NCBI GenBank assembly: GCA_033085395.1
Contig: JANQBS010000001.1
Coordinates: 558,001 to 622,000 of the forward strand
Source of the DNA: Xanthoparmelia taractica
Lineage: Eukaryota; Ascomycota; Lecanoromycetes; Lecanorales; Parmeliaceae
Length of the DNA: 64,000 bases
Direction of reading: 5' to 3'
The translations under genes and the position numbers were made by a program. How positions within the stretch are numbered: position 1 is the stretch's first letter; each line of letters starts with the position of its first letter. Positions 58,402 to 64,000 of the stretch are shown one piece after another. Below the pieces are notes generated by a model that had not been told where the DNA came from, ran no database searches, and saw nothing but the letters and a program-made list of their open reading frames with translations.

Positions 58402-59673
58402 TCACTCGTCAGTTTCTTCTGCTTCTTCGTCTTCTTCATCTCCCTCGTCTTCGTCATCTTCCTGCTCTTCCTCTTCTTCATCCCTTGCCCGCTTCTTGTT
58501 CCGGCCTGAAGACCGTCTTGTCTGCTGTGTGGTCCGCTTTGGGGTCTGCTTCCTCCGTCCTCTCCCGCCCACTGCCTGCCGCTGCTGCTGCTTCTCATCT
58601 TCTTCGGCCTCTTGTGTCCCCATGTCAGCCTGGTCACTCTCATTTTCCTTTTCCTGTTCTCCTTCGAGGTTCCCTTCCTCTTCCCCAACCTCCCTACTCT
58701 TTTTCTCAATGACTACATCTCCTAGACTCCTCACAAGCCTCCGCTCCAGCTCATCAGCTTCAGCATCCTTCTTGCCGTAAACGCTTCTAACCAGCCCAGC
58801 GACACCTCTTTCGCCAACTTCCACCTTTCCTCTTGGCCCAATAACGTACTCTACGCTCTCTTCACCTCCTCCATCCCGTTCCCGCACTTTGATGATGTAG
58901 TTTTCTTTTTCCATCCGCTTCAAGACTTTCTCCGTCTTCTCACCGGCCAAAACGTAGTTGTCCGCATTCATACGTCTCAAGTGTTTCTCAAGTCGAGACT
59001 CAGAGATGCTCTGAGAAGGGGAAAGATATATCAACGCGATGATGAAAGTCGTAAAGCCAACGTAGGATGCTTCAGCTGCTGTGGAGGGAATTTGCGGAGG
59101 TTGTAGAACGCTAGCATTTCGGTATCGGGGTTTCAAAGTGGAAGTCAGGATATAAGCCTTGGATGTGCTCGATCCCTGGGTTCCGGAGCGCTGCGCAGCT
59201 CTCTTCTGGCTGATAGTGACCTTTTCTTTCACAGGCAGCTCCGTCAGCTCCATGCCAAACACGGATCGCAACTGCTCCTGAGCCTCTGTAAAAACATGTT
59301 TGAATTGGCGCCCGGTATTCGGAGCCATGACTGTTACATCATTAGCCTTAATCGCCCTGGTCGGGAATGCATCCTAAAACCTTTGGCACTGATATCCGCC
59401 CTCCTTATCGGTATCCTCGAATACTCGCTGGCGAGCGCCAGCCTCACGAGTTTCTTCACCATCTGATCATTGCTACTTTCTCCCTGCGTATCCTCGCCAT
59501 CGACTTCCTCGTCGACTGAAGAGGCTTCAGAAGCCGTGGGCGACCGCCTGCGACGCGTCGGTGCAGGCGAGGGTTCGGCTTCTGCTTGCTGGGTTCCAGA
59601 TTAGATTCAGACGATAAAAACAGTGAACTTGGACTCGACTCACAGCACGGCGTTTGCGATTGAGGACAGGCAT
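58402..59673 (-). CDS. nse3: Nse3-like MAGE-domain protein (SMC5/6 complex)
   Basis: Three exons: 59673-59644 (10 codons), 59588-59381 and 59330-58402; introns 55 and 50 nt; 388 aa. Reading starts MPVLNRKRRA, then an acidic Ser-rich stretch, then the MAGE homology domain: MVKKLVRLALASEYSRIPIR, RADISAKVMAPNTGRQFKHV, FTEAQEQLRSVFGMELTEL, then FIIALIYLSPSQSISESRL and a winged-helix end NYIIKVRERD. The last ~90 residues are a strongly acidic D/E tail with an RGRRKQTPKR basic patch. Known role: with Nse1 and Nse4 it forms the DNA-binding and ubiquitin-ligase subcomplex of SMC5/6 in DNA repair. Using only exon 3 would lose the first third of the MAGE domain. Confidence 0.9.
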
Positions 59674-60028
59674 ATTCGGGGACCGTTCGTTGCACAATGT
59701 TTTCGATGGGCTGTGAAGAAAGACGCGTTTTGAAGTTGGCGCGGAAAGCGCTCCGCTTCTCAGCCCTAGATCTAGTCCTGTTCCATCGATAAAATTCGCA
59801 AATCGTTCGTCTCCGGCAAGCGGAGCGCGGGGCATGTGGCTGCGGAAAATCTGTCGGGCCGAGAAAGTCTGTGCAATGTCATTTCCCCACAGTCCTGATT
59901 TATGACTCTGAAAAAACTCTCTTCATTACTCTACAAAATACTGTTATTCCTGAAGACGTCCAATTGATTTCTGCAAACACCCCTGGCCGGCCAAATCTCT
60001 CTATCGATCACTTTCTCTCCTTACGGAT
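59674..60028. promoter_or_regulatory. divergent promoter region Nse3 / homocitrate synthase
   Basis: A 355 bp shared upstream region. Nothing recognisable as a specific site; a homocitrate synthase leader probably starts in the T-rich part near 59930. Confidence 0.45.
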
Positions 60029-61753
60029 ATGTGCCCCTCCTGCACTGGTGACGTGGTCAATGGCACCAACGGTGACGTCCCTCCTACGCCCAATGGGCAA
60101 GTGAATAGCACCAATGGCTATGGGGAACACACACCACACAATCCACGGAGGCAGCCATTCGCCTCCGTCGGTGACTATCTTTCCAATGTCTCAAACTTCA
60201 AAATCATTGAAAGCACTTTACGTGAGGGAGAGCAGGTAACCAAAGATCCAAAAAAACTGAGTCTGAAATGGGATATTGATCATCCTCCTGCAGTTCGCCA
60301 ATGCATTCTTCGATACGGAGACCAAAGTTAAAATAGCGAAAGCTTTGGATGCCTTCGGAGTCGAATACATCGAGCTCACTTCTCCTGCATCCTCGGAGCA
60401 GTCACGCAAGGACTGTGAAATCATTTGTAACCTGGGGCTCAAGGCCAAAATCCTCACTCATGTCAGGTGCCATATGGATGACGCACGCATCGCAGTAGAA
60501 ACAGGAGTCGACGGCTTGGATATAGTCATTGGGACCTCTCCGCAGTTGATGCAGCATTCTCACGGAAAAAGCATGGACTATATAAGAGATACTGCATTGG
60601 AGGTGAAGCATTCCCCACAACTCCGCGGAAAAAGCTACGCGCTGACCTGGCAGGGCAACAGGTGATCCAGTTCGTCAAGTCCAAGGGCTTGGAGTGCAGA
60701 TTCTCTTCCGAAGACTCCTTCAGATCCGACCTCGTCGATTTACTCAACATTTATTCGATCGTTGCCAAATTTGGTGTTAACAGAGTTGGAATCGCGGATA
60801 CCATTGGTTGTGCGAGCCCAAGGCAGGTGTATGATCTTGTTCGGACACTGCGTGGGGTCGTCCACTGCGATATTGAAACACATTTTCACAACGAGCGAGT
60901 AGTCCCCTGCCCACGTGCAATACTCGAGAAAGGCTTCTGATTCCGTTATTAGTACCGGGTGTGCAATTGCCAATGCTTACTGCGCTCTTGAAGCCGGAGC
61001 TACTCACGTCGACACATCAGTCTTGGGCATCGGTGAACGGAATGGGATCACCCCTCTGGGAGGATTCGTTGCACGCATGCTGGTCGCTGATAGAGACTAC
61101 GTCAGGAGCAAGTACGATCTTACCAAGCTTAAGGCTATTGAGGACTTGGTCGCGGCTGCTGTGGAGATCAATGTCCCCTTCAACAACTATATCACCGGCT
61201 TCTGCGCGTTTACACACAAGGCCGGCATACATGCCAAAGCTATACTCGCGAACCCCACCACCTACGAAATCATCGATCCAGCGGACTTTGGCATGACCCG
61301 CTATGGTAAGCACATTTTCCGATTCCAGTGCAATGTCTACTAAACCCGATTTTAGTCCATTTCGCATCGCGTTTGACCGGTTGGAACGCTATTAAAAGCC
61401 GTGTCAACCAGCTCGGGTTGGAAATGACTGACAGTCAGATCAAGAGCTGTACTACAAGAATCAAGGCCATGGCAGATGTCCGACATCTGGCCATCGAAGA
61501 CACAGACGCCATCATAAATGCTTTCTACGAAAATCTCTACTCGGATAGCAACGGCGAGAAACCACTTCTGGATGATATGACCGCTGATGAAAAGAAGAAA
61601 TTTGCTCAAAAAGAGGCAGAGCTGAGCCAGGAGCCAGAATCAAATCATCTTGATCAGATTGTCGATCAACAAACGAATGCATTGGCCAAGCACGACATCA
61701 ACGGTCACGAAGGTGTGAATGTATTGAACGGTGAGGCAACCGCTGCAACGTAA
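60029..61753 (+). CDS. lys20: homocitrate synthase
   Basis: Five exons: 60029-60235, 60294-60602, 60662-60894, 60953-61305 and 61356-61753; 1500 nt, 499 aa. The enzyme condenses acetyl-CoA with 2-oxoglutarate to homocitrate, the first and feedback-inhibited step of the fungal alpha-aminoadipate lysine pathway. Motifs: the catalytic ESTLREGEQ spans exon 1, and the metal/substrate residues are in HVRCHMDDARIAVETGVDG, RVGIADTIG, and HFHNDTGCAIANAY across exons 3/4. CAFTHKAGIHAKA is in exon 4. The C-terminal regulatory part carries an unusual disordered tail. The intron 60895-60952 must use a GC donor (GA|GCGAGT) to encode the conserved HND-TGC. The other introns are GT-AG of 50-59 nt. Confidence 0.94.
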
Positions 61754-63223
61754 ATATTACAATTTCTTGGGCATCAGAAAAGGGTATCTGGCGGATTCTT
61801 CTATCCTGAGCATCTAAGTAGCGCATCTACTTGCGAAACTCGTATTATCGAAAAGCTTTGGTAATTGTTACTCATCGTGGCAGCTCCTTGAACTTGCAGG
61901 TCTTTACCTTGATCATTTTCTGGCGCTGTCAGCTTTCTCTACTTTATGATATGCTGTGAGTGATACTAAGTGCTCAAGTGATGGCGAACTTGGGCGAGCT
62001 ATCGCGCCAGAATAAGAGCAACCAGGATTCCATTGTCTCTGCGAAACTCTACGAGGTTGGTTGGGGTGAAGGAGACAAGAGGCTGATGGGTCAGAAATCT
62101 AGGTCTCTGAGTCCAATACAGGTGCATAAAACATGCTAACGTGGTGATGCGTGGCAGGTTGCTAAACAACATACTCAATATTCCCGTGGTGCATCTCGGT
62201 GGGCCGGCCATGGAGACATTGTGGCGCTATGCAATCTTTATACTGCTATCTGCTTCGTTTTCGCTCTTCATCATTGGAGGGCTTCCACTAGGCAAAGTGT
62301 AGTCGTTCACGACCTAATTTTAAAAGGGAATACTAAATAGTGCCGAAACTCCTGGCTATTCTAGAGGTTTTAGAGCGAATAGTAGATGGAATATATAGTA
62401 AATTCTTTAATAATTATATTATGGAAATAATAATGGAAATAATTGTCATGGAACATATGATCATATGGGCGTATGGCTGGTCATGACTAGCCTTGGCGCT
62501 CGCTTCTCCGTACTTAGCTGGCGCACACACACGTAGATCAATCTAGCAGTGTCTTGTTTTTGTTTTCTCTACTCAGGGGTAGGGGGGGGAGTTACACCAA
62601 CCATGGAGCTAGGGAGGGAATCGAACCCTTCTTATTGTCGCTCCCCCTTATTGCTGAAGCTGTCGATAGTGACCCTTGATCAGGGAAGGCCGCCTTCGAT
62701 CCTTCTTGTGATACTACAAATTCTCTTACTTACGGATACATGGACATAGAGATATGGGTACTCTAGGCATCTACCTCCAGGCCCTGAAACAAATCCTCCA
62801 GATCTGGGGGCTCTGAGTTCGACTCGACTGCGGATCTATGGGAAAAGGGTCTGGGTCTAGACACACATTCGGGGCCTCTGAGGATGCGGATTTGTTTGGG
62901 GTATTCCACACACGTAGATCAATCAACAATTCATCCACCACACTCATTATTGAACCACATCAATATTGTTCCTTGACAATAATTAAAGATTCGTTGATAA
63001 TTTTCGACTTAGTTCTAATTCTAACTCTCGATAATAGAATTTTACGTTATAGAATAGAGAATAGAAATATTTAATAAAATAAATATAAATTAGATACCAA
63101 GAGTATATTAATAATTATAATTCGAAGTAATTCTAATAGAGATATATCGTTAGATAATAATATATGGTGAGATCTTTTTTTTTCTAGCCCTAGCCCTGAG
63201 ATTGCGTATCCAGGGGAATTATA
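61754..63223. other. intergenic region with AT-rich relic segment
   Basis: The stretch 62300-63180 is locally very AT-rich (especially 62930-63175) and has no coding potential, as in RIP-mutated repeats. It contains two copies of an 18 bp direct repeat CACACACGTAGATCAATC, about 380 bp apart (near 62525 and 62907), and a 14 bp palindrome CATATGATCATATG near 62455. No element can be named. Confidence 0.5.
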
Positions 63224-64000
63224 TTACTTCACCTCGATCTCGGTCTTGCTGCCATAAAGCATCCCGCTTGCTATCTTGAAATCACCATAAGCTGAGACTC
63301 ACCGTCCCTGTGATCTTCAAACGGCCGTCGGCCCTTGGCCCCTCGAATTCCAGCTCGATCTGGTTCCATTGCAGGTCGTATGTAATTCCGGATGAATCAC
63401 GGGCCGCGATCCGTCCAGAAATCGGAGTCAGCTTCTGTCTGCTTGGACCTGCTTCGAAAAGTGTTAAGAGTGTCATCTTGGACAATTGAGGACTTGGAAT
63501 CCATACCGCTTGTCTTGGACGCTGGGGCGGCACCTTTCATTGAATGCGTCTCTGCTTGTGACCAAGTCACATGAACTGCGCTGCGCTCTGCGCAGTCTTT
63601 TCTCATGTGGCTGGGGTTTTGTTATTAGAGGAGTACAGAGAAGCCTCTATTGCATGAACTCACCCTGGCTTGTTGCAAAACCAGCATAGCTTCTCCTCGG
63701 GGACGGCCTTCTTTGCCACAGCTTTTGCCGCCGACCTGGCAGTTGGCACAGCTGGCAGAATCGGAATTGCCGCGGCGATATCCCTCTCTATGAGATCGAC
63801 TAGCGAGTCAATCTCCCAGTACGCGGCCAAAATCTTGAGCATCTCCAGCTTCCGAAGTTCATTCTTCGGGTAAGCAACCTCCGCCGCGCGCAAAGCGTTC
63901 CCCCCTCCAGCCATCATCCAGCTCACCACAATCTTCGTTGGTTCTTTGAGGAACGGAACCTGCAGGCGCTTTGCCTCGTTTGCGCCTATTTCTCGCTTGC
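63224..64000 (-). CDS. partial gene: BTB-like C-terminal region plus CCHC zinc knuckle
   Basis: Minus-strand gene entering from the right edge, so the 5' part is missing. The first visible exon (64000-63664) reads KREIGANEAKRLQVPFLKEP, then NELRKLEMLKILAAYWEIDS and LVDLIERDI; this helical pattern resembles the region that follows BTB domains in fungal proteins. A 53 nt intron (63611-63663) splits a zinc knuckle whose joined form is CWFCNKPGHMRKDC (CX2CX4HX4C). A second intron (about 63435-63495) leads to SRQKLTPISGRIAARDSSGI, then TYDLQWNQIELEFEG and a GRLKITG end near 63303. The final exon and stop (perhaps ending IEVK at 63224) are uncertain. Function unknown; the knuckle suggests nucleic acid binding. 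Confidence 0.6.

Noticed and set aside
62610..62640. B-box-like GGGTTCGATTCC on the minus strand, possible tRNA or tRNA-derived SINE
   Set aside because: No acceptable A box, cloverleaf or acceptor stem could be formed around it; it may be chance or an old SINE fragment.
1..64000. CRISPR arrays, prokaryotic operons and ribosome binding sites
   Set aside because: The window is fungal nuclear DNA; no regularly spaced repeat arrays were seen.

Overview
The window is nuclear DNA of a filamentous ascomycete (Pezizomycotina). Dothideomycetes is a plausible guess, but the sequence alone does not prove it. The support is short introns of 47-85 nt with GT..AG borders in most genes, fungal-specific families (Sec39, EFR3, Pal1, a homocitrate synthase, a fungal 7-TM rhodopsin-like protein, HET and STAND proteins), and C-to-T type decay of accessory genes that resembles RIP (repeat-induced point mutation). 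Exon-intron structures below were worked out by hand. Every structure given as complete closes to a multiple of three.

Left part, 0.1-13 kb, conserved genes: a Ure2p-like glutathione S-transferase (-), a Sec39-domain protein (+), EF-1alpha with six coding introns (+) and EFR3 (+). From 13.7 to 17.8 kb lies an apparently intact STAND/NLR-type gene: an N-terminal fungal STAND domain, a NACHT NTPase and about 15 highly similar ankyrin repeats. A decayed protein kinase follows at 19.7-20.75 kb (-). Next come RNA polymerase III subunit RPC11 (+, 4 exons), a small ankyrin protein (-), an Spp1/CFP1-type PHD protein of the Set1 complex (-), a GT25 glycosyltransferase (-), a 3.4 kb gene-poor stretch and a Gly/Ala-rich protein (-).

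Middle part, 33-52 kb, accessory and degraded: a 1.06 kb element with about 85 bp terminal inverted repeats, an intact rhodopsin-like membrane protein gene (35.96-37.4 kb), and then a series of broken genes. These are a STAND gene with a hydrolase and a NACHT domain (two in-frame TAG codons and a probable frameshift), a kinase-like relic, a HET-domain relic with seven stops, and a Ca2+/H+ exchanger with three in-frame TAG codons. Most stops can be explained as C-to-T change of a Gln or Arg codon. A foldback repeat also lies here.

Right part, 53-64 kb, conserved again: a low-complexity/coiled-coil protein (-), SF3B5 (+, its first coding exon is only the ATG), Pal1 (-), Med31 (+), Nse3/MAGE (-), homocitrate synthase (+, one intron best explained as GC-AG) and, after an AT-rich relic region, a gene encoding a BTB-like C-terminal region plus a CCHC zinc knuckle that runs off the right edge.

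The genes do not form a pathway. The notable organisation is a housekeeping framework interrupted by islands of allorecognition/NLR-type genes, one intact and the others dead or possibly recoded, together with transposon debris.
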